Positions 17,980-26,754 of a stretch of DNA of 64,000 bases are shown piece by piece; the stretch's first letter is position 1; each line of letters opens with the position of its first letter. Location: positions 992,001-1,056,000 of the forward strand of contig CAVWNC010000001.1 of the NCBI GenBank assembly GCA_963756455.1. Reading direction: 5' to 3'. Source of the DNA: DASQPA01 sp963756455. GTDB taxonomy: Bacteria; Acidobacteriota; Thermoanaerobaculia; Multivoradales; UBA5704. The position numbers and the translations under genes were made by a program. The notes under the pieces were generated by a model that ran no database searches, was not told the origin of the DNA, and was given only the letters and a program-made list of their open reading frames with translations.

Positions 17980-18122
17980 CGGCGGAGAAATATACCAGCC
18001 TTCGCGGGTTCGAGGCGAGCCCCGGATTCCAACCGCTCTGGGTCGGACGGGGCAGGACGCGGAACCCTTGCGCCTGCCGAATTTGAGGCGGTACTATGGT
18101 TCTCTTCTCAAACGGGAGGCCT

Positions 18123-18650
18123 ATGTCCTCGATCACGCTCAGAGTCAACGACAAGAGCCACACCTTAGACGTGGAGCCGCGGACGCTTTTGGTCGAGCTG
18201 CTCCGCGAGAACCTCCGTCTCACCGGTACCCACGTGGGCTGCGACACCAGCCAGTGCGGCGCCTGTACGGTCTGGGTCGACGGCAAGTCGGTCAAAAGCT
18301 GCGCCATGCTGGCGGTGGAGGCCGACGGCGCGGCGGTGACGACGATCGAAGGACTGGCGCCGGAGGGCCAGCCGCATCCGATGCAGGCCGCCTTCCACGA
18401 CTGCCATGGCCTGCAGTGCGGGTTCTGCACCCCCGGGATGGTGATGAGCGCGATCGACCTCCTGCGCCGCCACCCGAACCCCACCGAGGAGGAGGTCCGC
18501 CACGGCCTCGAAGGCAATCTCTGCCGCTGCACGGGCTACCACAACATCGTCCGCTCCGTCCTCCAGGCCGCTCAGGTGATGCGCTCCCAGCCCGGCCCCT
18601 CCGCCCCCTCAGAAACCGCCGAGCTGGTCGAAGCGGGAGGTGCGCGATGA
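18123..18650 (+). CDS. coxS: 2Fe-2S small subunit of a molybdenum hydroxylase (CoxS-like)
   Basis: 175 aa, starting at ATG 18123 behind GGGAGG. The N-terminal plant-type ferredoxin domain has CDTSQCGAC followed by a fourth Cys. The C-terminal helical 2Fe-2S domain has CGFC and CRCTGY. This subunit passes electrons from the molybdenum centre to FAD in xanthine-oxidase-family enzymes. The tail after the CRCTGY helix is longer than usual and Pro/Glu-rich. The stop overlaps the large-subunit start by 4 nt. Confidence 0.92.
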   Translation: MSSITLRVNDKSHTLDVEPRTLLVELLRENLRLTGTHVGCDTSQCGACTVWVDGKSVKSCAMLAVEADGAAVTTIEGLAPEGQPHPMQAAFHDCHGLQCGFCTPGMVMSAIDLLRRHPNPTEEEVRHGLEGNLCRCTGYHNIVRSVLQAAQVMRSQPGPSAPSETAELVEAGGAR

Positions 18651-21031
18651 GCCACGAGGGCATGGGCGCTTCCGTTCCCCGCAAAGAGGACCGCCGCTTC
18701 CTGATCGGCAAGGGGCGCTACACCGACGACTTGAAGCTTCCCGGGCAGACCGCGGCGGTCTTCCTGCGCTCGCCGCACGCCCACGCGAAGATCCGCTCGA
18801 TCGACGCCACGGCGGCGCGGCAGGCCCCCGGGGTCCTTGCCGTTCTGACCGGCGAAGACGTGGCGGCCGATGGCCTGGGCGGCATCCCCTGCGGCTGGCA
18901 GATCACCAACAAGGACGGCTCGAAGATGGTCGAGCCGCCGCACCCGGCCCTGGCATTGGGCAAGGCGCGGCACGCCGGCGATCCGGTCGTCATGGTGATC
19001 GCCCAGACCCGGGCGCAGGCGAAGGACGCGGCGCAGCTCGTCGAGATCGACTACGAGCCCCTCCCCGCCGTCGCCCATCTCCCCGCCGCCGTCGCCCCTG
19101 GCGCACCGCTCGTCTGGGACGAGGGGCCGGGGAACGTCTGCTTCGACTGGCACCTGGGCGACTCCGCCGCCACCGAGGCCGAATTCGCCAAGGCCGCCGA
19201 CTCCGGCCGCGTCGTCTCGATCGACCTCGTCAACAACCGCATCGCCCCCAACGCCATCGAGCCGCGGGCGGCGAACGGCCACTACGACTACGCCGAGGAC
19301 CGTTACACCCTCTACACCACCTCGCAGAACCCCCACTTGATCCGGCTGCTCCTCGGCGCCTTCAGCCTCAAGGTGCCGGAGCACAAGCTGCGGGTCGTCG
19401 CGCCCGACGTGGGCGGCGGGTTCGGCTCGAAGATTTTCCACTACGCCGAGGAGCTTTTGGTCCTCTGGGCCTCGAAGCGGGTGGGCTTCCCCGTCAAGTG
19501 GACCTCCGAGCGGAGCGAGGCCTTCCTTTCCGATGCCCACGGCCGCGACCACGTGACCCACGCCGACCTGGCGCTCGACGCCGACGGCAAGTTCCGCGGC
19601 CTGCGCGTCCGCACCCTCGCCAACATGGGGGCGTACCTTTCGAGCTTCGCCCCGGCGATCCCGACCTATCTCTCGGCGACCCTTCTCTCCGGGCCGTACG
19701 TCATCCCGGCGATCTACAGCGAGGTGAAGGGGATCTTCACCCACACCGTCCCGGTCGACGCCGTTCGCGGCGCCGGCCGTCCGGAGACCACCTATCTCCT
19801 CGAACGGCTGGTCGACAAGGCGGCCAAGGAGACCGGGATCGACCGCATCGAGATCCGCCGGAAGAACCTGATCCAGCCCGACCAGTTCCCCTACCAGACC
19901 CCGGTCGCCCTCCAGTACGACATCGGCGACTACCAGGCGACCCTCGACATGGCGCTCGAAGCGATCGGAATCGACAAGTATCCCGAGCGGAAGGCCGAGT
20001 CGGCGCAGCGCGGCAAGCTCCGCGGCTTCGGGATCTCGACCTACATCGAGGCCTGCGGCATCGCGCCCTCGGCGCTCGTCGGCGCGCTCGGCGCCCGCGC
20101 CGGCCTCTACGAGGCGGCGACGGTGCGGGTCCATCCGACCGGGAGTGTCTCCGTCTTCACCGGCACCCACAGTCACGGCCAGGGCCATGAGACGACCCTC
20201 GCCCAACTCGTCGTCGAGCAGCTCGGGGTGCCGATCGACAGCGTCGAGGTCGTCCACGGCGACACCGACCGCATCCCCTTCGGCATGGGCACCTACGGCT
20301 CGCGCTCGGCCGCGGTCGGCGGCTCGGCGATCGTCAAGGCGATGGATAAGATCGTCGACAAGGGCAAGAAGATCGCCGCCCATCTGTTAGAGGCGAGCGT
20401 CGCCGACATCGAGTTCTCGGACGGCAAGTTCCGGGTCGCCGGGACCGATCGCGAGAAGAGCTTCGGCAAGGTCGCCTTCGCCGCCTACGTGCCCCACAAC
20501 TATCCCATCGACACCGTCGAGCCGGGGCTCGAAGACTCGGCCTTCTACGATCCCAAGAACTTCACCTTCCCGGCCGGCTGCCACTGCGTCGAGGTCGAGG
20601 TCGACCCCGAGACCGGCGTCGTCCAGGTGGTGGACGTCGCGATCGCCGACGACGTCGGGGTGGTCATCAACCCCATGATCGTCGACGGCCAGGCGCACGG
20701 CGGCCTCGCCCAGGGGATCGGGCAGGCGCTCTACGAGGAGTGCGTCTACGACGAAGAGGGCCAGCTCCTCTCCGGCTCCTTCATGAGCTATTGCATGCCG
20801 CGCGCGGCCGACCTCCCGATGTTCAAGGTCGGTAACCACGTCACCGCCTGCACCCACAACCCGATCGGCATCAAGGGGGTGGGCGAGGTCGGCGCCATCG
20901 GCGTGCCGCCCGCGGTCATCAACGCCGTGCTCGATGCCCTCGCGCCCTTGGGCGTCACCCACATCGACATGCCGGCGACCCCGGAGAAAGTCTGGCGGGC
21001 GATCCAGGCCGCCCAAGGAGGTGCCGCGTGA
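18647..21031 (+). CDS. coxL: Molybdopterin large subunit, form II CoxL-like hydroxylase
   Basis: 794 aa, ATG overlapping the coxS stop. It has the xanthine-oxidase-family large-subunit layout: GKGRYTDD near the N-terminus, GGGFGSK in the molybdopterin region, and the catalytic Glu in GVGEVGAIG near the C-terminus. The active-site loop reads AVRGAGR (residues 372-378). This is the form II pattern (AYRGAGR-like), not the Cys-containing loop AYRCSFR of true form I CO dehydrogenase. Gene order S-L-M is also the form II order. It therefore probably hydroxylates an unknown small organic or heterocyclic substrate rather than CO. Confidence 0.9.
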   Translation: MSHEGMGASVPRKEDRRFLIGKGRYTDDLKLPGQTAAVFLRSPHAHAKIRSIDATAARQAPGVLAVLTGEDVAADGLGGIPCGWQITNKDGSKMVEPPHPALALGKARHAGDPVVMVIAQTRAQAKDAAQLVEIDYEPLPAVAHLPAAVAPGAPLVWDEGPGNVCFDWHLGDSAATEAEFAKAADSGRVVSIDLVNNRIAPNAIEPRAANGHYDYAEDRYTLYTTSQNPHLIRLLLGAFSLKVPEHKLRVVAPDVGGGFGSKIFHYAEELLVLWASKRVGFPVKWTSERSEAFLSDAHGRDHVTHADLALDADGKFRGLRVRTLANMGAYLSSFAPAIPTYLSATLLSGPYVIPAIYSEVKGIFTHTVPVDAVRGAGRPETTYLLERLVDKAAKETGIDRIEIRRKNLIQPDQFPYQTPVALQYDIGDYQATLDMALEAIGIDKYPERKAESAQRGKLRGFGISTYIEACGIAPSALVGALGARAGLYEAATVRVHPTGSVSVFTGTHSHGQGHETTLAQLVVEQLGVPIDSVEVVHGDTDRIPFGMGTYGSRSAAVGGSAIVKAMDKIVDKGKKIAAHLLEASVADIEFSDGKFRVAGTDREKSFGKVAFAAYVPHNYPIDTVEPGLEDSAFYDPKNFTFPAGCHCVEVEVDPETGVVQVVDVAIADDVGVVINPMIVDGQAHGGLAQGIGQALYEECVYDEEGQLLSGSFMSYCMPRAADLPMFKVGNHVTACTHNPIGIKGVGEVGAIGVPPAVINAVLDALAPLGVTHIDMPATPEKVWRAIQAAQGGAA

Positions 21032-21831
21032 AGAACTTCGAGTTCCACCAGCCACGGTCGGTCGCCGACGCCCTCACGCTCCTGCGCGGCCATCGCGGGG
21101 GTGACGCCGCCAAGCTCCTGGCGGGGGGACAGAGCCTTCTCCCCGTCATGAAGCTCGACCTGGCCCAGCCGGACGCGCTCATCTCGCTCGCCAAGGTCCC
21201 GGGGCTCTCGGACATCCGCTCGGACGGGAACAACCTGGTCATCGGCGCCCGGGTCACCCACGTGGAGGTCGCCTCCTCCCCGGAGGTGAAGAAGCGCATC
21301 CCCGGGCTCGCCGCGCTCGCCGGAGGTATCGGCGACGCCCAGATCCGGAATCGCGGCACCCTGGGCGGATCTCTCGCCCACGCCGACCCGGCCGCCGACT
21401 ATCCCGCCGCGGTGCTGGCGCTCGGAGCGACGATCGAGACCGATCGCCGGATGATCGCGGCCGACGACTTCTTCACCGGCCTCTTCCAGTCGGCGCTCGA
21501 AGCCGACGAGATCTTGACCGCCGTGCATTTCCCCGTACCGGATTGCGCGGCCTACGCGAAGTTCCCCCATCCGGCCTCGAAGTACGCCGTGGTGGGGGTC
21601 ATGGTGGCGAAGACCCATGGTCATGTGCGGGTGGCGGTAACCGGAGCGGGCTCTAAGGTGTTCCGGCTGCCGAAGGTGGAAGCGGCGCTCGCTGCCAACT
21701 TCTCCTCCGACGCCGTGGGCGGCTCGGTCGTCGATCCCGCCGAGCTGCGGTCGGGTGGGGAGGCGAGTCCGGAATACCTGGCCCATCTCGTCTCGGTGAT
21801 GGCGAAGCGCGCCGTCCAGGCCTGTCGGTAA
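21028..21831 (+). CDS. coxM: FAD-binding medium subunit (CoxM-like)
   Basis: 267 aa. GTG start overlaps the large-subunit stop (GTGA). Two FAD-binding motifs of the CoxM/XdhB family are clear: AGGQSLLPVM (about residues 31-40) and TLGGSLAHADPAADYP. The C-terminal CO-dehydrogenase flavoprotein domain follows. It accepts electrons from CoxS and passes them to the respiratory chain or another acceptor. It forms the third part of the SLM trimer unit. Confidence 0.92.
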   Translation: MKNFEFHQPRSVADALTLLRGHRGGDAAKLLAGGQSLLPVMKLDLAQPDALISLAKVPGLSDIRSDGNNLVIGARVTHVEVASSPEVKKRIPGLAALAGGIGDAQIRNRGTLGGSLAHADPAADYPAAVLALGATIETDRRMIAADDFFTGLFQSALEADEILTAVHFPVPDCAAYAKFPHPASKYAVVGVMVAKTHGHVRVAVTGAGSKVFRLPKVEAALAANFSSDAVGGSVVDPAELRSGGEASPEYLAHLVSVMAKRAVQACR

Positions 21832-21832
21832 C

Positions 21833-22753
21833 TTGGCCCTGCCGCGGAACGTCCCCGAGACGAGCGAGCTCCTCGCCTCGGGGCGCTACGTCGCCGACCT
21901 GAGCCTTTCGACCGCGGTCTACCTGGCGCTCGCCCTCGGCCGGCCCCTCCTCCTCGAAGGGGAGGCGGGGGTGGGGAAGACCGAGGTCGCCAAGGTTCTC
22001 GCCGAGACCCTCGGCCGCCGACTCATCCGGCTCCAGTGCTACGAGGGGCTCGACGCGTCGGCGGCGCTCTATGAGTGGAACTATCCCCGCCAGATGTTGG
22101 AGATCCGCCTCGCCGAGCTGGGGGGCGATCTGGGAGGCGATCCCGGAGCCGAGGGCCGGGCGCGCCTCGCCCACGACATCTTTGACGAGCGCTTCCTGCT
22201 GAAGCGCCCCCTTCTCCTGGCGCTGGAGCCCGATCCGTCCGGGCCGCCGGTCCTCTTGATCGACGAGATCGACCGCACCGACGAGCCGTTCGAGGCGTTT
22301 CTCCTGGAGATCCTCTCCGACTTCCAGGTGACCATCCCGGAGATGGGGACCGTCCGCGCTCCGGCGCCGCCGCTCGTCGTCCTCACCTCCAACCGCACCC
22401 GGGAGATCCACGACGCGCTCAAGAGGCGTTGCCTCTACCACTGGATCGGCTACCCCGACGCGGTGAGGGAGCTGCAGATCCTCCGCCTCCGCGCCCCCGA
22501 GCTTTCCGCGGCGCTCGCCGAGCAGATCGTCCGTTTCGTGCAGAAAATGCGGACGAACGACCTCTTCAAGCAGCCCGGTGTCGCCGAGACGATCGACTGG
22601 GCGCGCGCGCTCCTGGCCCTCGATCAGGTGGCCCTGGAGCCGGGCGTCGTCCACGCGACCCTCGGCGTGCTCTTGAAATACCAGGACGACATCGAGAAGA
22701 TGGCGGGCGGCAAGGTCGCCGAGATGCTCGCCGGAGAGCCGGTCGGCCGGTGA
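21833..22753 (+). CDS. coxD: MoxR-family AAA+ ATPase (CoxD-like)
   Basis: 306 aa, TTG start 1 nt after the coxM stop. Walker A is GEAGVGKTE, Walker B LLIDEIDR, and the sensor region LTSNRTREIHDALKRRC. CoxD-type MoxR ATPases mature the metal site of this enzyme class together with a vWA partner, which is encoded next with a 4-nt overlap. Length and N-terminal spacing to the Walker motif match the family, which supports the unusual start codon. Confidence 0.9.
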   Translation: MALPRNVPETSELLASGRYVADLSLSTAVYLALALGRPLLLEGEAGVGKTEVAKVLAETLGRRLIRLQCYEGLDASAALYEWNYPRQMLEIRLAELGGDLGGDPGAEGRARLAHDIFDERFLLKRPLLLALEPDPSGPPVLLIDEIDRTDEPFEAFLLEILSDFQVTIPEMGTVRAPAPPLVVLTSNRTREIHDALKRRCLYHWIGYPDAVRELQILRLRAPELSAALAEQIVRFVQKMRTNDLFKQPGVAETIDWARALLALDQVALEPGVVHATLGVLLKYQDDIEKMAGGKVAEMLAGEPVGR

Positions 22754-23943
22754 TCCCGGAGCGAACCACGCCGCCGACACCTTCAACCTCTTCGAAATTG
22801 GGGGAGAACGTCCTCCACTTCACCCGCCTCTTGAGAAACGCCGGCCTCCGCCTCGGTCCGGCGAGCACGCTGGACGCCCTGGCCGCTGCCGCCGCCGTCG
22901 ACGTCCTCCAGAGAGCCCAGCTCTACTGGGCGCTCCACGCGGTCCTCGTCCGGCGCCCGGAGGACGACGACCTCTTCGACCAGGCTTTCCGCCTCTTCTG
23001 GCGCGATCCCATGGGACCCGAGGCGGCCCTGGCCCAGCTCCTGCCGCACCTGAAGACGCCGCGCGATCCCCAAATCTCCCGGCGGGTTGCCGAGGCCTGG
23101 CGCCCCCCGTCGCTCCATGGGAAAACGCTTCCCGAGCGCCGCGAGGTCGATGCCACCCTCACCTTTTCCGCCGACGAAGTCCTCCGCACCCGCGACTTCG
23201 AGCAGATGAGCGCCGAAGAGCTGGCGAGAGCCCGGAAGATGGTCGCCCGGCTGGCGGTGACGCCGCGGCCCATCCGCACGAGGCGCTACGCGCCCGACCC
23301 CCACGGCGCCTCGATCGACCTCGCGAGAACCGTCCGCGACAGCCAGAAGACTTTCGGCGACCTGGCCCCCCTCCGCTTCCGGAGCCGCATCCTCAAACCG
23401 CCGCCGCTCGTCGTCCTCTGCGACATCTCGGGTTCCATGGGGCGGTACTCGGAGATGCTCCTCATCTTCCTCCATGCCCTGATGAACACCCGCGCCCGGG
23501 TCCACGCCTTCCTTTTCGCCACCCGCCTCACCCCGGTCACCCGTCTCCTCCGCCACCGGGACGCCGACGAGGCGCTCGCCCGCTGCGGACGCGAGGTCGC
23601 CGACTGGGAGGGCGGCACCCGCCTCCGCGCCTCCCTCCACGAATTCAACCGCGCCTGGTCCCGCCGAGTCCTCGGTCACGGCGCCGTCGTCCTCCTCGTC
23701 ACCGACGGCCTCGACCGCGACGCCGACCCCGGCCTCGCCGCCGAGGCCGACCGCCTCCACCGCTCCTGCCGGCGGCTCCTCTGGCTCAACCCGCTCCTGC
23801 GTTGGGAGGGCTTCGAGCCGCGAGCGCAGGGCGTGCGGGCGCTCCTTCCGCACGTCGACGAGCACCGGCCGGTGCACAATCTGGAGAGCTTGGAAGCTCT
23901 GGGACGGGCGTTGGGCGAGGGCGGCTCTCGCCGGCTGGACTGA
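22750..23943 (+). CDS. coxE: vWA-domain protein (CoxE-like)
   Basis: 397 aa, GTG start overlapping the ATPase stop. The N-terminal half is helical. The C-terminal half is a von Willebrand A domain with an intact metal-ion-dependent site: CDISGSMGRYS (DxSxS), a Thr/Gly region and LLVTDGLDRD. CoxE-type proteins work with the MoxR ATPase as a metal-insertion or maturation chaperone. It is the last gene of the cox-type operon; no clear terminator hairpin was seen in the 174 bp that follow. Confidence 0.88.
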   Translation: MIPERTTPPTPSTSSKLGENVLHFTRLLRNAGLRLGPASTLDALAAAAAVDVLQRAQLYWALHAVLVRRPEDDDLFDQAFRLFWRDPMGPEAALAQLLPHLKTPRDPQISRRVAEAWRPPSLHGKTLPERREVDATLTFSADEVLRTRDFEQMSAEELARARKMVARLAVTPRPIRTRRYAPDPHGASIDLARTVRDSQKTFGDLAPLRFRSRILKPPPLVVLCDISGSMGRYSEMLLIFLHALMNTRARVHAFLFATRLTPVTRLLRHRDADEALARCGREVADWEGGTRLRASLHEFNRAWSRRVLGHGAVVLLVTDGLDRDADPGLAAEADRLHRSCRRLLWLNPLLRWEGFEPRAQGVRALLPHVDEHRPVHNLESLEALGRALGEGGSRRLD

Positions 23944-24117
23944 AGGCCGTGGGCTTCCCCTGGAGGCCACCAACGGGCCGGCCGAGCAGGGATTCGCCCG
24001 GCGGTGATCCACCGCAAGACATCCGGGGGCAATCGGACAGCCGCAGGTTCTTTAGTGGCGGTTGCCGCAACGATCCTCGTGGAGCGTCCGCAGGGCACTT
24101 TTGAGTAAAATGCCGCC

Positions 24118-24945
24118 ATGTCCTCCGATCCCTTCCTCCGCCATGCCACCCTGCCCAACGGTATGAACGTCGCTTACCAGTCGAAGGCGGAGCTCAGACA
24201 GTTCTACGACGATATCTTCGAGAAGCGCACTTACCTTCAGCACGGAATTACCCTCGCCCCTGGGGCGACGGTCTTCGATGTCGGCGCCAACATCGGCCTC
24301 TTTACGGTCTTTGTCGATCACCACTACCCCCAGAGCCGCATCTTCGCCTTCGAGCCGGCGCCGCCGCTCTACGCCATCTTAGCGGCGAACACCGCCTGGT
24401 GTGAGGGCGAGGTACTGCTCTTCAACTGCGGTCTGGCCGCGCGGACCGGGCAGGCGGAGTTGACCTTCTATCCCATGAGCTCCGGAATGTCCTCCTTCCA
24501 CCCCGACCCGGCGCAGGAGCGGGCGGCTCTGCGTACCCTGATGCACAACGAGCTCGAACAGGGACAGGCAGAGCGCCTGGAGATCGAGGAGGTTCTTCGC
24601 CACGGGGAGGAGTTGCTCGACCAGCGCCTCAAGAGCGAGACCTGGGTCTGCCCTCTGCGCACGGTGAGCGAGATCCTTGCCGATCACGAGGTCGAGCGCA
24701 TCGACCTCTTGAAAGTGGATGTCGAGAAGAGCGAGCCCGAGGTTTTCGCCGGAATCGAGGAAAGGGACTGGCCCAAGATCCGGCAGGCGGTGGTCGAGGT
24801 CCACGACATCGGGGAGCGTCTGCGAGACATGGAGCAGCTCTTACGCCTGCACGGCTTTATCGTGACGGTCGAACAGGAAGCTCTCTACCGGGGTTCCGAC
24901 CGGTACAACCTCTACGCCGTGCGCCAGCCTCCGTCCCACGCCTGA
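24118..24945 (+). CDS. FkbM-family SAM-dependent methyltransferase
   Basis: 275 aa. The SAM-binding motif VFDVGANIGLFT is at about residues 50-61. The family's C-terminal signature is LLKVDVEKSEPEVFAGI, followed by VVEVHDI. FkbM enzymes O-methylate hydroxyl groups, often in natural products or glycans. The start codon is only 6 nt downstream of a TAAAAT hexamer, so a leaderless transcript is possible. It sits next to a sulfotransferase and decayed NRPS sequence, which makes a tailoring role plausible but not shown. Confidence 0.88.
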   Translation: MSSDPFLRHATLPNGMNVAYQSKAELRQFYDDIFEKRTYLQHGITLAPGATVFDVGANIGLFTVFVDHHYPQSRIFAFEPAPPLYAILAANTAWCEGEVLLFNCGLAARTGQAELTFYPMSSGMSSFHPDPAQERAALRTLMHNELEQGQAERLEIEEVLRHGEELLDQRLKSETWVCPLRTVSEILADHEVERIDLLKVDVEKSEPEVFAGIEERDWPKIRQAVVEVHDIGERLRDMEQLLRLHGFIVTVEQEALYRGSDRYNLYAVRQPPSHA

Positions 24946-24950
24946 GCGGC

Positions 24951-25083
24951 TGTGAAAAAATAGCGCCTGTCGAGGTGGAGGTGTAGAGCGTCTCTGGCCT
25001 GCGGAGACGCCCTGGCAGCAGGGTTCCGGAGATTTTTGTGGTAGCGGCTGGGCGTCTCTACGAGGGCCGTCGATTTTTTCACA
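24951..25083. repeat. Small inverted-repeat element (MITE/REP-like candidate)
   Basis: A 133-bp non-coding segment bounded by a perfect 11-bp terminal inverted repeat, TGTGAAAAAAT (24951-24961) and ATTTTTTCACA (25073-25083). Inside is a 7-bp stem GCGTCTC / GAGACGC (24988-24994 with 25004-25010), and a further GGCGTCTCTA near the right end. It lies in the convergent gap between the FkbM and sulfotransferase genes. It could be a non-autonomous mobile element or a bidirectional terminator with T/A tails. Confidence 0.45.
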
Positions 25084-25129
25084 ACCTCTGAGCTTCCACC
25101 CCGTGAACGCGGCGATCTGGGTGTCGTGT

Positions 25130-26122
25130 TCAGTGCTGCCAGCCAAAGTCTCGGTCGAGATATTCATAAAGCTCCTGGTTCAACGGGCGGAAGAAGTCCC
25201 GCAGGAGCTCTCGCGTCTCTTCGCTCATGGTTCCGGGGGGGCCGGCGTTCTTTACCGGCATCGGCAGGGGCTCGTAGTCGGGCAGGCCGAGGAACCGGTA
25301 GGCGGTCCTCGCGATGCCCGCGGGATCGGCGAAGAAATCTCGCGCGTTGAGGAACAGCGCCTTCTCCCGGTCGTAGAAACGGAAGATGTTTTTGAGGAAG
25401 GGCAGATAGATGCTGTGCTGGATGTAGCCGCCCCCGCCGATGCCGGAGAAGGGGGTCAGGCCGCCGCCGTGGGAGCGGATCGACTCGAGCTCTAAGCGTA
25501 TGGCCTCGTCGAAGTCCGGGAAGCGTCGCCAGAGCGGGTCCCGCAGCAGCCCGGCGATGACCTTCTGATCCCATCGCCAATGGGCGAAGGTGCGTTCGAC
25601 CGGATCTCTCAGGAGGAAGATGAGGCGGAGATCGGGGGCCATCTCGGAAGCCAGGTTCCCGAAGGCGAGGTACGGCATGCTGGGGTCACAGTAGCCCGTG
25701 ATGGCGCGCCCCTCGCCGTATTTCCTCTCGGTCTTCCGCTGCTCGCGCCGGGTCGGGAACTGCGCGTGGATCAGTCGCCGGATCGGGGTGTAGCCGACCC
25801 CGATCTCCTTGGCCAGGGGGAGCACCACGCAGGGGTGCTGCATGAGGTAGTCGGAGAAGAGGGAGGTGCCCGACCGCACGGCCCCCAGGCTCGCGAAGGC
25901 CGGGGGCATCCGGTCGCGGACGATGGCGGCGCGCAGGAGAATCCTCACCAGGGGCGGACGGATGAAGAAATAGCGCAGGGGGATGCGGCGCAACTGCAGC
26001 CAGACCCGGCCCATCCATCCCGGGGACTCCATCAGCCGCTGGTCGACGTAGGCCGCCTTGTTGATCGTGCGGATCTTGCCGGCGTCCGGCTGGAGGACTT
26101 TTGGGCTCGCGTTCTCGTTCAT
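25130..26122 (-). CDS. Sulfotransferase-family protein
   Basis: 330 aa, ATG 26122 preceded by GAGGAGAG. The PAPS 5'-phosphosulfate-binding loop reads GAVRSGTSLF (near residue 75) and the 3'-phosphate motif LIFLLRDPVERTFAHWRWD. The C-terminal FLNARDFFADP and YRFLGLPDYEPLP segments are typical of bacterial sulfotransferase domains. It would transfer sulfate from PAPS to a hydroxyl or amine of a small molecule or glycan. It starts 8 nt after the stop of a decayed NRPS thioesterase end, so it was once the gene directly after an NRPS. Confidence 0.85.
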   Translation of the reverse strand: MNENASPKVLQPDAGKIRTINKAAYVDQRLMESPGWMGRVWLQLRRIPLRYFFIRPPLVRILLRAAIVRDRMPPAFASLGAVRSGTSLFSDYLMQHPCVVLPLAKEIGVGYTPIRRLIHAQFPTRREQRKTERKYGEGRAITGYCDPSMPYLAFGNLASEMAPDLRLIFLLRDPVERTFAHWRWDQKVIAGLLRDPLWRRFPDFDEAIRLELESIRSHGGGLTPFSGIGGGGYIQHSIYLPFLKNIFRFYDREKALFLNARDFFADPAGIARTAYRFLGLPDYEPLPMPVKNAGPPGTMSEETRELLRDFFRPLNQELYEYLDRDFGWQH

Positions 26123-26130
26123 GTCTCTCC

Positions 26131-26312
26131 TCAGTCCTCTTCCCTCGCGCTCACGATCCTCTGCTCGGCGCGCGCGATGCACGCTCCAAGGACGACCTCG
26201 GCCAAAGTCTCCACGTGGGGCGCCTCGACGGTCGACTGGTGGTTGCCGGGGGCAGTATAGACCTCCACGCCGCCCGCCGCGACGGCATCCCAGCCGAGGG
26301 TGGGGCTCGCGA
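26131..26312 (-). pseudogene. Remnant of an NRPS thioesterase C-terminus
   Basis: About 60 codons in one frame, ending in TGA at 26131, read FASPTLGWDAVAAGG, then PGNHQSTVEAPHVETL, then a variable tail ending REED. This matches the last part of the intact thioesterase at 37842-38050 (ENPTLGWDRVAAGG, PGNHQSIVEAPHVETL, tail ending REDD), including the catalytic-His region GNHQS. Everything upstream of FASPTLGW is missing. The sequence after both stop codons is also nearly the same, and here it leads into the sulfotransferase start. It is a paralogous copy rather than an exact duplicate, since the tails differ in length. Confidence 0.8.
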
Positions 26313-26594
26313 AGCGAGGCCGGCATCGGGCCGTCCTTTCAGAGTGCTTTCAGAGTGCCAGCCGATTGGCGAGCCCCCCCGAGGCCAGCCCGGAAGGAAG
26401 GGCTGGTCGAGCGCCTCACCGACTGGCCCGGTGTCTTCGCCGTTCGCGCCCTGCTGGAGGACGAGCCTCTCCTCGCCGAGCTCACCGCACGGCTGGCACC
26501 CATCGGAGCCTATGCCGCATGCACGCCGTCCCCAGGGGGAGGAGGGAGGCGCGGAGCTGGGGGTGGATCATGAGGTAGCCGAGGGGAATGTCGA
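26313..26594. other. Junk-like segment with toxin-antitoxin remnants
   Basis: No intact gene. 26314-26335 is identical over 22 bp to 28283-28304 inside an antitoxin gene (both encode RGRHRAV). A later stretch (about 26455-26515) encodes LAELTARLAPIGAYAA, resembling sequence near 28710-28735 (LAERLAPIGSL). A short direct repeat TTTCAGAGTGC occurs twice (about 26338-26360). On the minus strand a frame reads SPMLIDIPLGYLMIHPQLR, not recognised. This looks like a recombination scar. Confidence 0.4.
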
Positions 26595-26753
26595 TCAGCA
26601 TTGGGCTGCCGATGTCAAACCAACCAGCGCTTCCGAGCCGGGGGCTTCGCTCTGGCTTACCTTCTCATCGTTTGGCGTGGCTTGGCGGACCTGCGCGACG
26701 GCCGGGAAGCCTATAAGCGCAAGAGTGACGCACGACAGTAGTAAGGCTCGCAT
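26595..26753 (-). CDS. Short secreted or truncated protein of unknown function
   Basis: 52 aa, starting 1 nt after the stop of the 167-aa gene (TGA G ATG). It has a clear signal peptide (MRALLLSCVTLALIGFPAVAQ) and then only about 30 polar residues. The sequence past the stop is decayed, so this may be the head of a longer exported protein that has been cut off. No family recognised. Confidence 0.4.
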   Translation of the reverse strand: MRALLLSCVTLALIGFPAVAQVRQATPNDEKVSQSEAPGSEALVGLTSAAQC

Positions 26754-26754
26754 C

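Noticed and set aside
18123..21831. Aerobic form I carbon monoxide dehydrogenase
   Set aside because: The active-site loop is AVRGAGR without Cys, and the gene order is S-L-M; both indicate form II.
21833..23943. MoxR-vWA pair as part of a ternary defence system
   Set aside because: Both genes overlap the coxSLM operon and have CoxD/CoxE lengths and motifs, so enzyme maturation is the simpler explanation.
26123..26326. A 68-residue N-terminal extension on the sulfotransferase
   Set aside because: The stretch is the thioesterase remnant read out of frame, and ATG 26122 has a proper ribosome binding site.
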